A stretch of 64,000 bases of DNA, taken from positions 1,736,001-1,800,000 of the forward strand of contig NZ_LT670819.1 in NCBI RefSeq assembly GCF_900129855.1, read 5' to 3'. Origin of the DNA: Streptomyces sp. 3214.6. GTDB taxonomy: Bacteria > Actinomycetota > Actinomycetes > Streptomycetales > Streptomycetaceae. Positions 25,629-34,426 of this stretch are shown piece by piece. A program made the translations under genes and the position numbers. Below the pieces are notes generated by a model. The model saw only the letters and a list, made by a program, of their open reading frames with translations, made no database searches and had not been told where the DNA came from. How positions within the stretch are numbered: the stretch's first letter is position 1; the number at the start of each line of letters is the position of its first letter.

Positions 25629-26387
25629 TCAGCCGAACAGGCGGCGCTGGATCTCCCGTCGGTAGTCTTCCAGCGTCCGGTCGAGGTGTACGGCCGTGGC
25701 CGCGGCGGCCTCGTCGGGTCGGCCGTCGCGAATGGCGCGGTAGATGGTCTCGTGCTCCTCGACCGCGGCCGCGGTGCCCTCGCCGATGGTGTCGTGGACG
25801 ATCGCGCTGGACTGGCGCTGCAGCTGGCGGGCCTCACGCACCGCGCTGCCGAGGAACGGGTTGTGCGAAGCCGCGGCCACGGCGGCGTGGAAGTCGTCGT
25901 CCGCCTGGTTGAAGACATCAACCTCACCGTGGACGTACCCGTGCCGGCACTGCTGCATGGCGACCTCGATGGTGCGCAGTTCGGCGGGCGTGGCCCGGGT
26001 GGCCGCGAGCTTGGCGGCAACCGTTTCCTGAACCCCGCGGAACTCGAACAGCATGAGCACGTGATCGAGGTCCACGGGCCGGAAGAAGCCGGCCCAGCGG
26101 CTGGTGATCAGCATGCCGTCCTCGTCCGCGACGAACAGTCCGCGCCCCTTGTGCACCCGGACCCGGCCGAGGGCCGAGAGGATCTTCACGGCATCTCGGA
26201 CAACCCCCCGGCTGGTGCCCAGCTGCAGGGCCAGGTCCTTCTCCGTGGGGATCCGGTCGCCGGGAAGCAGGCGCGACTCGGCGATGAACTCGAGGATCCG
26301 CTCCGCCACGACCTCGTAACCGGGCCGGTAGTCGCGCCGCTCGTCCGCGCCGTTCACCTCTGCCGCCACGACGGGCGTGTCCTTCAT
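25629..26387 (-). CDS. FadR-type GntR transcriptional regulator 2 (next to the sugar ABC operon)
   Basis: 252 residues from the ATG at 26385-26387, preceded by GGAGG and CAGGA. A longer frame upstream exists but has no better site. The DNA-binding domain is at about 20-85 (IPTEKDLALQLGTSRGVVRD, AVKILSALGRVRVHKGRGLF). The FCD domain follows, with DDDFHAAVAAASHN and EEHETIYRAIRDG carrying the His/Asp residues of the metal-binding subgroup. It is divergent from the ABC importer operon, and a near-perfect palindrome (26464-26480) lies in the gap. It likely represses that operon until an inducing sugar acid appears. Confidence 0.88.
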   Translation of the reverse strand: MKDTPVVAAEVNGADERRDYRPGYEVVAERILEFIAESRLLPGDRIPTEKDLALQLGTSRGVVRDAVKILSALGRVRVHKGRGLFVADEDGMLITSRWAGFFRPVDLDHVLMLFEFRGVQETVAAKLAATRATPAELRTIEVAMQQCRHGYVHGEVDVFNQADDDFHAAVAAASHNPFLGSAVREARQLQRQSSAIVHDTIGEGTAAAVEEHETIYRAIRDGRPDEAAAATAVHLDRTLEDYRREIQRRLFG

Positions 26388-26463
26388 GTGTCCTGCCTCC
26401 GGGTGGCTGCGACTACGGTGACTGATCAATCTTAAACCGCGTTCATCCTACCCCAGACACTCT

Positions 26464-26480
26464 AATAAGTCGGACTCATT
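26464..26480. promoter_or_regulatory. candidate GntR operator
   Basis: AATAAGTC-G-GACTCATT is a 17-bp imperfect palindrome (7 of 8 arm positions match) in the gap between GntR regulator 2 and the ABC operon. Its length and odd centre fit FadR-family operators. Confidence 0.5.
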
Positions 26481-26604
26481 TGGCGCTTCTGATCATCAGT
26501 CTGCATGCAAATTATGGCCTTTAGTGCCGTTTTAGCTGCGTATATGACTCGCAGTAGTCACCTTGACATGCACGCCGAATCTCAAGAAAAGACCTACTCA
26601 CCCC

Positions 26605-26633
26605 TTGACTCGCCCGTCGATATCGCGGCTAAT
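26605..26633 (+). promoter_or_regulatory. candidate promoter of the sugar ABC/catabolic operon
   Basis: TTGACT at 26605-26610 and GCTAAT at 26628-26633 are separated by 17 bp, the best spacing for the main sigma factor. The pair stands about 60 bp before the solute-binding-protein start and downstream of the candidate operator. Confidence 0.5.
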
Positions 26634-26695
26634 TTCTTTCCTCGGCGGTACGACAGAGCCGTCAGCAGCCGCAAGCAAACCCAGTGGAGTCGCTC

Positions 26696-28060
26696 ATGTC
26701 CGTCTACAAGCCTTCGGCCGCCCAGGAGACAGGGACCAGCAGGAGACGTATCTCGCTGCTGGCCGGCTGTGCCGCCACCGTGCTGCTCACCGTGGCCGCC
26801 TGCGGCAGTGGTGGCGGCGCCGGTACGACCACCAAGGACGGCTTCGCCCAGGCGCCGCAGAAGGACGGGGCGTTGACCGTCTGGGTGGACGCGACCCGGA
26901 TGGACGCCGCGAAGCAGTACCAGGCGTCGCACCCGGACGTGAAGATGAACATCGTCAGCTACGACGGCGACGCCAACGGCTCGAACTACCTCCAGACCAA
27001 GGTCCAGCTCTTCAACCGCACCGGCAAGGGGTGGCCCGACGTCGTCTTCAGCTCCCAGAACAACGAGGTGACCTGGGCGGTCGACGCCGGCTTCGCCGCC
27101 CCGCTGAACAAGGGCCTGATCCCGGACGCGACCCTCGGCGGGTTCGCGAAGGGTGCCAACGACGTCTGCACGGTCGACGGCACCATGTACTGCCTGCGCA
27201 ACGACCTCTCCCAGGCCGTGCTCTGGTACAACGCCCCGCTGATGAAGAAGTTCGGCTACACGGTGCCGACGACCTGGGAGGAATACCAGCGGATCGGCGA
27301 GAAGGTCGCCAAGGAGCACCCCGGCTACCTCGTGGGCGACGCGGGCGACTCCTTCACCCCCGAGATCTACCTGTGGGCGAGCAAGTGCGGCGCCAACCAC
27401 ATCACCGGCCCCAAGTCCGCGTCGGTCAACACCGCCAGCGAGGCCTGCACCAAGATGGCCAAGCTCATGGACGTGCTGATCAAGAACAAGTCCATGTCCA
27501 TCAGCGGCGTCTTCAGCACCGACTTCGCCAAGAACGAGGCCGACAAGGTCCTGCTCATGCCCGGCCCGGCGTGGTACGGCGGCGCGGTCTTCAAGGACGG
27601 CCTCAAGACCCCGGCGAAGCAGATCGCGGTGGCGCCCATGCCGCAGTGGCAGGGTGAGACCTCGCCGTCCACCGGCAACGTCGGCGGCGGCACCTGGCTG
27701 CTGTCCCAGCACTCCGAGCACATCAAGGCGGCCACCGACTTCCTGAAGTGGGTCACCACCGACAACGCCTACCAGGGCGAGAAGGCCCCCGGCTTCCCGG
27801 CGTACGCACCCGCCGCCGAGAACTGGCTGAAGGCACAGGCCGCCTCCGGCTACTTCGTCGGCGACCTCACGCCTCTCAAGGACGCCTCCTCGCAGGTGTG
27901 GTCGGACTGGGGGTCGGGCCAGTTCAGCCAGGAGGCGATCTGGGCCGCCACCGTCAAGCCCGGCCTGACGCAGGGCAAGAGCATCGAATCGCTGCTGCCC
28001 GCCTGGCAGGACTCGATCGTCAAGTACGCCAAGGCCGACGGATACAAGGTCTCCCGGTGA
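26696..28060 (+). CDS. ABC sugar importer, solute-binding lipoprotein
   Basis: 454 residues from ATG at 26696 (GTGGAG about 6 bp upstream). A lipoprotein signal peptide ends at the lipobox LTVAAC with C36 as the lipidated residue. The mature part is a family 1 extracellular binding protein of the maltose/multiple sugar type (VWVDATRMDAAKQYQASHPD, LWYNAPLMKKFGYTVPTTWE, GGGTWLLSQHSEHIKAATDF). It would sit on the outer membrane face and pass sugar to the two permeases directly downstream. No ATPase gene is present, so a shared MsiK-type ATPase is likely, as is usual in Streptomyces. Confidence 0.92.
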   Translation: MSVYKPSAAQETGTSRRRISLLAGCAATVLLTVAACGSGGGAGTTTKDGFAQAPQKDGALTVWVDATRMDAAKQYQASHPDVKMNIVSYDGDANGSNYLQTKVQLFNRTGKGWPDVVFSSQNNEVTWAVDAGFAAPLNKGLIPDATLGGFAKGANDVCTVDGTMYCLRNDLSQAVLWYNAPLMKKFGYTVPTTWEEYQRIGEKVAKEHPGYLVGDAGDSFTPEIYLWASKCGANHITGPKSASVNTASEACTKMAKLMDVLIKNKSMSISGVFSTDFAKNEADKVLLMPGPAWYGGAVFKDGLKTPAKQIAVAPMPQWQGETSPSTGNVGGGTWLLSQHSEHIKAATDFLKWVTTDNAYQGEKAPGFPAYAPAAENWLKAQAASGYFVGDLTPLKDASSQVWSDWGSGQFSQEAIWAATVKPGLTQGKSIESLLPAWQDSIVKYAKADGYKVSR

Positions 28061-28971
28061 CGCTCACGCCCTCCTCGGCCGGCTCCGTCCGGGGGCGCCC
28101 TCGCGGCACCTCCCGGCAAAGCCGGGCCGGCGTGGCATTCGTCGCCGGTTACGTACTGCTGCTGGTCGCCTTCGGCGTCCTTCCCACCTGCTACGCGATC
28201 TACTTCGCGTTCACGAACGCCGGAGGCGCCTTCACCGGCATCTCCAACTTCGTCACCACGGCACAGGACTTCCGATTCGTCGACTCCCTGAGCCACGTGG
28301 CCCTTTACCTGGTCTTCTGGCTGGTCTCACTCGTGGTGTTCGTGGTGGTCCTGGCGCTGCTCCTGCACAAGCTGTCCTTGGGGCCGGTCAGTCAGGCACT
28401 GCGCTTCCTCTACTACATCCCCGGAGCCCTCGCCGGTGCCGCGAGCGTCCTGGTGTGGCTGTTCATGCTCGACCCGACGGTCAGCCCGGTCAGCTCCCTG
28501 CTGGAGACGCTGGGCTTCCACACCTTCGGCGAGGTCATCGCCCCCGGCAATCTGGCGCTGTTGTTCACGATCATCGCCTTCTGGACCGGCGCGGGGGGCT
28601 GGATCGTCGTCATGTACGGCGCGCTGAACAACATCCCCAAGGACGTCATGGAAGCCGCCCGCATCGACGGCGCCAACGGCTGGCAGACCGCCTGGCGGGT
28701 GCAGATCCCCATGCTCCGCAAGTGGATCGTCTACATGGTGATCCTGGCCTTCGCGGGCGGCGCTCAGCTCTTCGTGGAGCCGCAGCTGCTGTCCCTGGCC
28801 AGTACGGGCGTGGCCGGACGCGACTACTCGCTCAACCAGCTCACCTACGACTTCGCCTTCCAGATGAACAACATCAACGGCGCCGCCGCGGTCTCGGTGG
28901 AGCTCCTGGTCGTCAGCGTGTCGGTCGCCGGTGTCTTCGTCGCACGATCGGGGTTCTTCGATGCCGACTGA
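28057..28971 (+). CDS. ABC sugar importer, permease 1 (MalF-like)
   Basis: 304 residues from GTG at 28057, overlapping the binding-protein stop (GTGA). Six hydrophobic segments are seen, the first at about 25-47. The conserved cytoplasmic EAA loop reads EAARIDGANGWQTAWRVQIP, where the ATPase docks. It forms the channel with permease 2. The gene overlaps the next one by 11 bp. Confidence 0.92.
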   Translation: MTLTPSSAGSVRGRPRGTSRQSRAGVAFVAGYVLLLVAFGVLPTCYAIYFAFTNAGGAFTGISNFVTTAQDFRFVDSLSHVALYLVFWLVSLVVFVVVLALLLHKLSLGPVSQALRFLYYIPGALAGAASVLVWLFMLDPTVSPVSSLLETLGFHTFGEVIAPGNLALLFTIIAFWTGAGGWIVVMYGALNNIPKDVMEAARIDGANGWQTAWRVQIPMLRKWIVYMVILAFAGGAQLFVEPQLLSLASTGVAGRDYSLNQLTYDFAFQMNNINGAAAVSVELLVVSVSVAGVFVARSGFFDAD

Positions 28972-29935
28972 GACCCGACCCACTCCCCTTGCCACCGCCC
29001 CACGCACGGAACGGGACACGAACGCCATGAGCCGAACCCGGCACGGGGAACCGCGGCGGCGCCGCCGGTCCCCGCAGCACGTGGCCTCCCGGCTGCTGGC
29101 GGGCTCCGTGCTCACCGTCTTCGTGGTGTTCTTCGTCCTGCCGGTGCTGTGGCTGCTGCTCGCGGCGACCAAGACCGACCAGCAACTCGTCCACGACAAC
29201 CCCCTGACCTTCGGCTCCTGGCACGCCTTCAAGGCCAACTGGCACGCGCTCACCGCCTTCCAGGACAACGCCATCCTGCTGTGGCTGCGCAACTCCGCCG
29301 TCTACGCCGCGATCTCACTGGTCATCACGCTCTGCCTGGCCATTCCCGCGGGGTACGCGCTGGCGATGACCGAGTTCCGCGGCCGACGCACGCTGCTGAT
29401 CGCGACCCTGGTCGTGATGCTGATGCCGAACGCCACCCTGGTGGTGCCGCTGTTCCTGGAGCTCAACGCGGTGCACCTGATCGGCACGATGTGGTCGATC
29501 ATCCTGCCCTACTCGTTCTACCCGTTCGGCGTGTACCTCACCTACATCTACTTCACGACCGCCGTCCCCAAGGACCTCCTGGCCGCGGCACGCATGGACG
29601 GCTGCTCCGAGTTCGGCGTCTTCCGGCACATCGCGCTGCCGCTGGCCACACCCGTCATCGCGCTGGTCGGCTTCTTCAGCTTCGTCGCCAACTGGACCAA
29701 CTACTTCCTGCCCTACGTCATGCTCCCCGACAGCGACCAGATGCCCATCCAGGTGGGCGTCGGCAGTCTTCTCAGCAACGTGCCGTCGTTCAACCCGACC
29801 GTCGGCACCCTCGCCATCCAACGCCCGCAACTGGCACTGGCCACGCTGGTCGCCATCACACCGGTACTCGTCGTGTTCCTGTTCGCCCAGCGCTTCCTGG
29901 TCAGCGGAATGCTCGCCGGCGCCACCAAGGAGTAA
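28961..29935 (+). CDS. ABC sugar importer, permease 2 (MalG-like)
   Basis: 324 residues from ATG at 28961, which overlaps the end of permease 1. A further in-frame ATG at 29028 could also serve. The first transmembrane helix is at about 45-68. The EAA loop is AAARMDGCSEFGVFRHIALP. About six helices are predicted. The last helix (LVAITPVLVVFLFAQRFLV) precedes the usual GATKE-type end seen in MalG-like proteins. Confidence 0.92.
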   Translation: MPTETRPTPLATAPRTERDTNAMSRTRHGEPRRRRRSPQHVASRLLAGSVLTVFVVFFVLPVLWLLLAATKTDQQLVHDNPLTFGSWHAFKANWHALTAFQDNAILLWLRNSAVYAAISLVITLCLAIPAGYALAMTEFRGRRTLLIATLVVMLMPNATLVVPLFLELNAVHLIGTMWSIILPYSFYPFGVYLTYIYFTTAVPKDLLAAARMDGCSEFGVFRHIALPLATPVIALVGFFSFVANWTNYFLPYVMLPDSDQMPIQVGVGSLLSNVPSFNPTVGTLAIQRPQLALATLVAITPVLVVFLFAQRFLVSGMLAGATKE

Positions 29936-29943
29936 CAGCTCTC

Positions 29944-31974
29944 ATGCCATACAGCCCTGACTCCCACCTCTCCGGCGACCCCGGCGACGACATCCCGGCC
30001 GCCGACCGGTCCACCCCCGCTTCCGACGTCCAGGCCGCAGTGCCGCTGCTCGAACCCCCCGGCTGGGCCGTGGCCCAGCGCGCGCTGTTCGACCTTCTCG
30101 ACCACGCCTGGCGCCGCTTCGCACGCGACTTCACCGGCCCCGACGGGCGCCTCAACTACACCGGGCCGCTGACCACCCGCGACGGCGTGGACGACTTCTA
30201 CGAAGTGTTCTTCAACTGGCCCCAGCTGTACCTCCTCGGCGGCGCCGACGACCTGCTGCCCGCCAGCGAGAAGCACTGGGAGGGCGTCACCAGGCAGCTG
30301 ACCGAACTGGACATGCTGCGCGACGAGTTCGAACGCGGCTACGACTGGTTCCACCAGGGCGAGAGCCTGCTCCTGCTCTACTTCCTGTGCATGGCCGCCC
30401 CCGACCGCTGGCGTGAGCGCGCCCTGCGCTTCGCCGAGTTGTACGTCGACCCCGCCAAGGGCAACTACGACCCCGAGCACCGCATCATCACCCGCCCCCA
30501 CAACGGCAGCGACCCCGACCGCACCGGCCTCTTCGACGGCGACGTCTACCCCTGGCTGCCGAAGGAGGCGGAGACCTACGGCTTCCCCCTCGAGTGGATC
30601 CCCGAGGTGGCGAACGGCCCCTTCCCCCTGTCGGCGGACCCGCGGCTCGGCGACCAGATGCGGGACCGGATGGGCGTCGGCGACACCACGATGAACCTCG
30701 CCGCGGCCGGTCTGGTCCTCAACGCGTGGATCCTGTCCGGCGAGGAGCGCTACCGGGACTGGATCGTCGAGTACGTGGGCGCCTGGCGCGAGCGCACCCG
30801 CGAGAACGGCGGCCTGATCCCGGACAACGTCGGCCCGGACGGGGTCGTCGGCAGCCTGCTGGAAGGGCGCTGGTACGGCGGCCACTACGGCTGGTCCTGG
30901 CCGCACGGCTGGCACAGCCTCGGCCACGCGGCCTGCGTGGCGGCGCTCGCGGCGGCCACGGTCACCGGCGACGACAACTACCTCGCCATGGTCGCGACCT
31001 CCCTCGACACCCTCATAGGCCACGCCAAGGTCATGCCCCACACCGAGGCCGACTCCAGCCTGCCCTCCAAGTGGGCGGTCGAACTCGGCCCCGACGACGT
31101 CCACACGCCCACCCCCCACCTGCCGTTCCGCCACAACGACTCCGGCTGGTTCGACTACAACCCGGCCACCCCGCCCGTGCCGGTGGCCCTGTGGCACCAC
31201 ACCTCCTCCGACGCCGACCGCGCCCGGCTGGAGGCACTGCGCGAAGCGGACGGCATCGACTGGCGCACCGTGCGGCCGTTCCGGTCCAAGGAGGACTCCG
31301 GGCACGAGAAGGCGTGGTTCGCCTTCCTCGCCGGCGACGACCCCGACTACCCCGAGCGCATCCTCGCCACCGCCCAGGCCCAGATCCGCCACCGGCTGCG
31401 GCGCATCGACCGCTACCGCGACCTCGACGTGCCCGAGGCCGACATCCACGTCTGGCAGCTGTGCAACCCGGTGGTCACCGAGGCCCTGGTGCAACTGACC
31501 TGGGGCGGCCCGCAAGTGTTGTACCAGGGCGGTCTGCAGCAGGCGAGGCTGCGCTACCACGACGCCGACGCCCGCCGCGCCGGCCTGCCCGCCGACGTCG
31601 CGGCACTGGTCACCTCCATCGACCCCGAGGCGACCACCGTCGAACTGGTCAACCTCGCCCCCGAGACGGACCGCACGGTCATCGTCCAGGCGGGCGCGTT
31701 CGCCGAGCACACCATCACCAGCGTCCGGTACACGACGTGCACGGACGACGGCTGGATCGGCGACATGTACGACTACGGCCACTCCGAGCCAGTGGTCGCC
31801 GAGGCCGAGACCCCGTGCGACGGCCCTTACCTGACGGTCCGTCTGCCCGCCTCCACCCGTATCCGGCTCACCCTGCGGCTCGGGCTACGCACCCGTACTC
31901 CCAGTTACCGGGCCCCGTTCGACAACGCGGCCGAGCAGGCCGACTCCACCGAGACGACAGGGGAACCGGCGTGA
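29944..31974 (+). CDS. unrecognised large cytoplasmic protein, candidate carbohydrate-active enzyme
   Basis: 676 residues, ATG 9 bp after permease 2, in the middle of the sugar operon. I do not recognise the family. There is no signal peptide. Residues about 40-500 are mainly helical with many aromatic and acidic loops (FEVFFNWPQLYLLGG-like FYEVFFNWPQLYLLGG, ERGYDWFHQGES, YGWSWPHGWHSLGHA, DSGWFDYNP). This pattern suits an (alpha/alpha)6 toroid, as in several glycoside hydrolases and polysaccharide lyases. The last about 130 residues look beta-rich (TTVELVNLAPETDRTVIVQA), like the C-terminal sandwich of such enzymes. It probably acts on an imported oligosaccharide. Its stop overlaps the mutarotase GTG. 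Confidence 0.75.
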   Translation: MPYSPDSHLSGDPGDDIPAADRSTPASDVQAAVPLLEPPGWAVAQRALFDLLDHAWRRFARDFTGPDGRLNYTGPLTTRDGVDDFYEVFFNWPQLYLLGGADDLLPASEKHWEGVTRQLTELDMLRDEFERGYDWFHQGESLLLLYFLCMAAPDRWRERALRFAELYVDPAKGNYDPEHRIITRPHNGSDPDRTGLFDGDVYPWLPKEAETYGFPLEWIPEVANGPFPLSADPRLGDQMRDRMGVGDTTMNLAAAGLVLNAWILSGEERYRDWIVEYVGAWRERTRENGGLIPDNVGPDGVVGSLLEGRWYGGHYGWSWPHGWHSLGHAACVAALAAATVTGDDNYLAMVATSLDTLIGHAKVMPHTEADSSLPSKWAVELGPDDVHTPTPHLPFRHNDSGWFDYNPATPPVPVALWHHTSSDADRARLEALREADGIDWRTVRPFRSKEDSGHEKAWFAFLAGDDPDYPERILATAQAQIRHRLRRIDRYRDLDVPEADIHVWQLCNPVVTEALVQLTWGGPQVLYQGGLQQARLRYHDADARRAGLPADVAALVTSIDPEATTVELVNLAPETDRTVIVQAGAFAEHTITSVRYTTCTDDGWIGDMYDYGHSEPVVAEAETPCDGPYLTVRLPASTRIRLTLRLGLRTRTPSYRAPFDNAAEQADSTETTGEPA

Positions 31975-32321
31975 AGCGCATCGCCCAGACCATCAGGCTC
32001 CGTCCCGAGCACCGCGAGGAGTACCTGCGGCTCCACTCCGCCGTGTGGCCCGGCGTAGAAGCCGCCCTGCTCCGGGCGAACATCCGCAACTACAGCATCT
32101 ACCTCCACGGTGACGTGCTCTTCGCGTACATGGAGTACATCGGCGACGACTTCGAGGCGGACATGGCGTCCATCGAGGCCGACCCCGAGACCCAGCGCTG
32201 GTGGAAGCACACCGATCCGTGCCAGGAGCCCTTCCCCGACCGGGGCGAGGGACGCCAGTGGACCGAGCTCCCCGAGATCTGGCATCTGAGCCCGCCTGAC
32301 CCGACTTGGACCACCCCATGA
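31971..32321 (+). CDS. L-rhamnose/L-fucose mutarotase family protein
   Basis: 116 residues from GTG at 31971 (GTGA overlap with the previous stop). The family (RhaM/DUF718) is about 105 residues and has a ferredoxin-like fold. The conserved residues are seen: LRPEHREEYLRLHSAVWPGV, NYSIYLHGDVLFAYMEY with the catalytic His/Tyr region, and the tandem tryptophans in QRWWKHTDP. Family members interconvert alpha and beta anomers of 6-deoxy-L-sugars. With an L-fuconolactonase-like gene next to it, an L-fucose role is likely. Confidence 0.88.
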   Translation: MKRIAQTIRLRPEHREEYLRLHSAVWPGVEAALLRANIRNYSIYLHGDVLFAYMEYIGDDFEADMASIEADPETQRWWKHTDPCQEPFPDRGEGRQWTELPEIWHLSPPDPTWTTP

Positions 32322-33223
32322 ACGCACCCGTGCTCGTGGACGCCCACCACCACCTGTGGGACCTCGACCACCGTCCGCAGCCCTGGCTGGACGACCCCGG
32401 CGTGGCGTCGATCCGCCGCACCTTCACCCCCCATGACCTGCGCACCACCGCCACCCACCGCATCGCGGGCCGACGGCTGCACAGCACAGTGGTCGTCCAG
32501 TGCATCGCGGAGATCGCCGAGACCGAGGACCTGCTCGCGCTCGCCGAGCGGGTACCCCTGATCCAGGCCGTGGTCGGCTGGGCCGACCTGACGTCACCGG
32601 CCATCGGTGACGTACTCGACCAGCTGCAAGCCGGGCCGGGCGGCGGATACCTGCGCTCCTTGCGGCACCTCGTCCAGGGCGAGACGGACCCCGACTGGCT
32701 CCAACGCCCCGACGTGGAACGCGGATTGCGGGCGGCCCGGGATCGCGGACTGCGCTACGACGTGCTCGTGCGCGACCACCAGCTCGGTCAGGCTATCCGG
32801 CTCGCGGAACGCTTCCCGGACCTGCCCCAGGTGCTCAACCACGCGGGCAAGCCGGACATCGCCCGTGGGGACATCGCCGAGTGGGAACGCCGGATGCGGC
32901 AGCTCGCCGGGCACCCGCAGGTGGTGTGCAAGGTCTCGGGGCTGATCACCGAGGCCGACCACACCCGCTGGACCACCGCCGACATCCGCCCGGTCTGGGA
33001 GGTGCTGCTCTCGGCCTTCGGCCCTGAGCGGCTGATGTTCGGCTCGGACTGGCCGGTCGCCAACCTGGCGGGTGGCTGGAACCGGTGGGCCGCCACCGTG
33101 GACGAACTGCTCACCGGCTGGAGCGAGAGCGATGTCGACGCGCTCCTCGCCGGCACCGCGACCGCGTTCTACGGCCTGGCTTCCGTTTTCACGAAGGGCG
33201 ACGCGACCGCCCGGAGGGCCTGA
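32318..33223 (+). CDS. amidohydrolase-family lactonase, L-fuconolactonase-like
   Basis: 301 residues from ATG at 32318, overlapping the mutarotase stop (ATGA). It is a COG3618-type metal-dependent hydrolase: DAHHHLWDL at residues 8-16 is the metal-binding strand-1 motif, NHAGKPD near 175 and FGSDWPV near 243 hold the other metal/catalytic residues. Characterised relatives hydrolyse L-fucono-1,5-lactone, L-rhamnonolactone or 2-pyrone-4,6-dicarboxylate. Here the mutarotase and an L-fucose-dehydrogenase-like gene favour an aldonolactonase that makes L-fuconate (or L-galactonate). Confidence 0.85.
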   Translation: MNAPVLVDAHHHLWDLDHRPQPWLDDPGVASIRRTFTPHDLRTTATHRIAGRRLHSTVVVQCIAEIAETEDLLALAERVPLIQAVVGWADLTSPAIGDVLDQLQAGPGGGYLRSLRHLVQGETDPDWLQRPDVERGLRAARDRGLRYDVLVRDHQLGQAIRLAERFPDLPQVLNHAGKPDIARGDIAEWERRMRQLAGHPQVVCKVSGLITEADHTRWTTADIRPVWEVLLSAFGPERLMFGSDWPVANLAGGWNRWAATVDELLTGWSESDVDALLAGTATAFYGLASVFTKGDATARRA

Positions 33224-33231
33224 CCCGCTCC

Positions 33232-33263
33232 GGCTCCGCGACGAGACCCACTGCCGCGGAGCC
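33232..33263 (+). terminator. hairpin between the lactonase and the alcohol dehydrogenase
   Basis: GGCTCCGCG and CGCGGAGCC form a perfect 9-bp stem around a 14-base loop, 9 bp after the lactonase stop. There is no U-tract. It may be an intercistronic processing or partial termination signal that lowers expression of the lower pathway genes. Confidence 0.45.
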
Positions 33264-33382
33264 ACATCCCATGACACGGACTCACACGAACTCGCGCGAA
33301 ACCAGCGCCGGACACATAGCCACGGACGCCGAGCCACTCGGCATCCGTAGGCACCGGTCCGCGCCGAAGGGACCCTGCCCCC

Positions 33383-34426
33383 ATGACACTAGCCGCCCGA
33401 TACCTCTGCGCCCGCACCCTGGACACGGCCCCCGCCCACAGCGCGCCGCCGGGACCCGGTGAGGTGGAGCTGGCCCCGGCCTACGTCGGCATCTGCGGGA
33501 CCGACCTGCACATCTTCCACGGCGACATGGACGCCCGGGTCAGCGCACCGGCCGTCCTGGGGCACGAGATGGCCGGGCGCGTGGTCCGCTGCGGGCCGGA
33601 CGTAACGGACTGGCGGCCAGGCGACGCGGTCACCGTGATGCCGCTGCGCTGGGACGACACCTGCCCGGCCTGCCTCAACGGCCACCAGCACATCTGCCAG
33701 CACCTCGACTTCATCGGCATCGACTCCCCCGGCGCCATGCAGCAGCGCTGGACCGTCCCCGCCACCACGCTCATACGACTTCCCGACTCCCTGCCCCTGG
33801 ACCGGGCCGCACTCGTCGAGCCCACCGCGGTCGCCGTGCACGACGTCGGCCGGGCCCAGGTGCGCGAGGGCGAGCGGGTCGTCGTGGTCGGCGGCGGTCC
33901 GGTCGGCGTCCTGATCGCGCTGGTCGCCAAGGCCGCCGGCGGGGACGTGCGGGTGGTGGAGCTGAGCGCCCACCGCAGGCTGCTCGCCGAGGAGTTGGGC
34001 CTGCCCGTGTGGGACCCGGCCGCCGAGGACCTGGCCGCACTCGTACGGGAGTGGACCGGCGACGCGGGAGCGGACGTCGCCTTCGAGGTGTCCGGGGCGG
34101 CAGGCGGCGTGGACACCGCGGTCGACGTGCTCGGCGTGCGCGGCCGACTGTGTCTGGTCGCGATCCACTCCCGCCCGCGCGAGGTGAACCTGCACCGCTT
34201 CTTCTGGCGCGAACTCACCCTCGTCGGCGCCCGGTTGTACGACCGCTCCGACTTCGAGAAGGCGGTGAAACTGGTGGCCGACGGCACCATTCCCGCCGAC
34301 CGGCTGATCAGCAAGGTCGTGCCGCTCACCCAGGCACCCGCCGCCTTCGAGGCGCTGGAGGGTGGCGGCGACGTGATGAAGATCCTCGTGGACTGCACCG
34401 ACGACGCCCAGGGAGCCGCCGTATGA
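33383..34426 (+). CDS. zinc-dependent alcohol dehydrogenase (sugar-acid/polyol type)
   Basis: 347 residues. The catalytic zinc ligands are in GICGTDLHIFHGD and GHEMAGRV near residues 36-60. The structural zinc site reads DTCPACLNGHQHIC, with three cysteines and an Asp in the first place. The NAD-binding loop VVGGGPVGVLIALVAKAAG lies near 165. Relatives include L-threonine, (R,R)-butanediol, L-galactonate-5 and 2-keto-3-deoxy-L-galactonate-5 dehydrogenases. Followed by a KduD-like SDR, KDPG aldolase and KDG kinase, it may oxidise a 2-keto-3-deoxy aldonate at C5, but this is inference. Confidence 0.85.
   Translation: MTLAARYLCARTLDTAPAHSAPPGPGEVELAPAYVGICGTDLHIFHGDMDARVSAPAVLGHEMAGRVVRCGPDVTDWRPGDAVTVMPLRWDDTCPACLNGHQHICQHLDFIGIDSPGAMQQRWTVPATTLIRLPDSLPLDRAALVEPTAVAVHDVGRAQVREGERVVVVGGGPVGVLIALVAKAAGGDVRVVELSAHRRLLAEELGLPVWDPAAEDLAALVREWTGDAGADVAFEVSGAAGGVDTAVDVLGVRGRLCLVAIHSRPREVNLHRFFWRELTLVGARLYDRSDFEKAVKLVADGTIPADRLISKVVPLTQAPAAFEALEGGGDVMKILVDCTDDAQGAAV

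Noticed and set aside
29713..31782. 689-codon minus-strand frame across the unrecognised sugar-operon gene
   Set aside because: Same low-complexity antisense character. The plus frame has 4-bp overlaps with its neighbours and real secondary-structure patterns.
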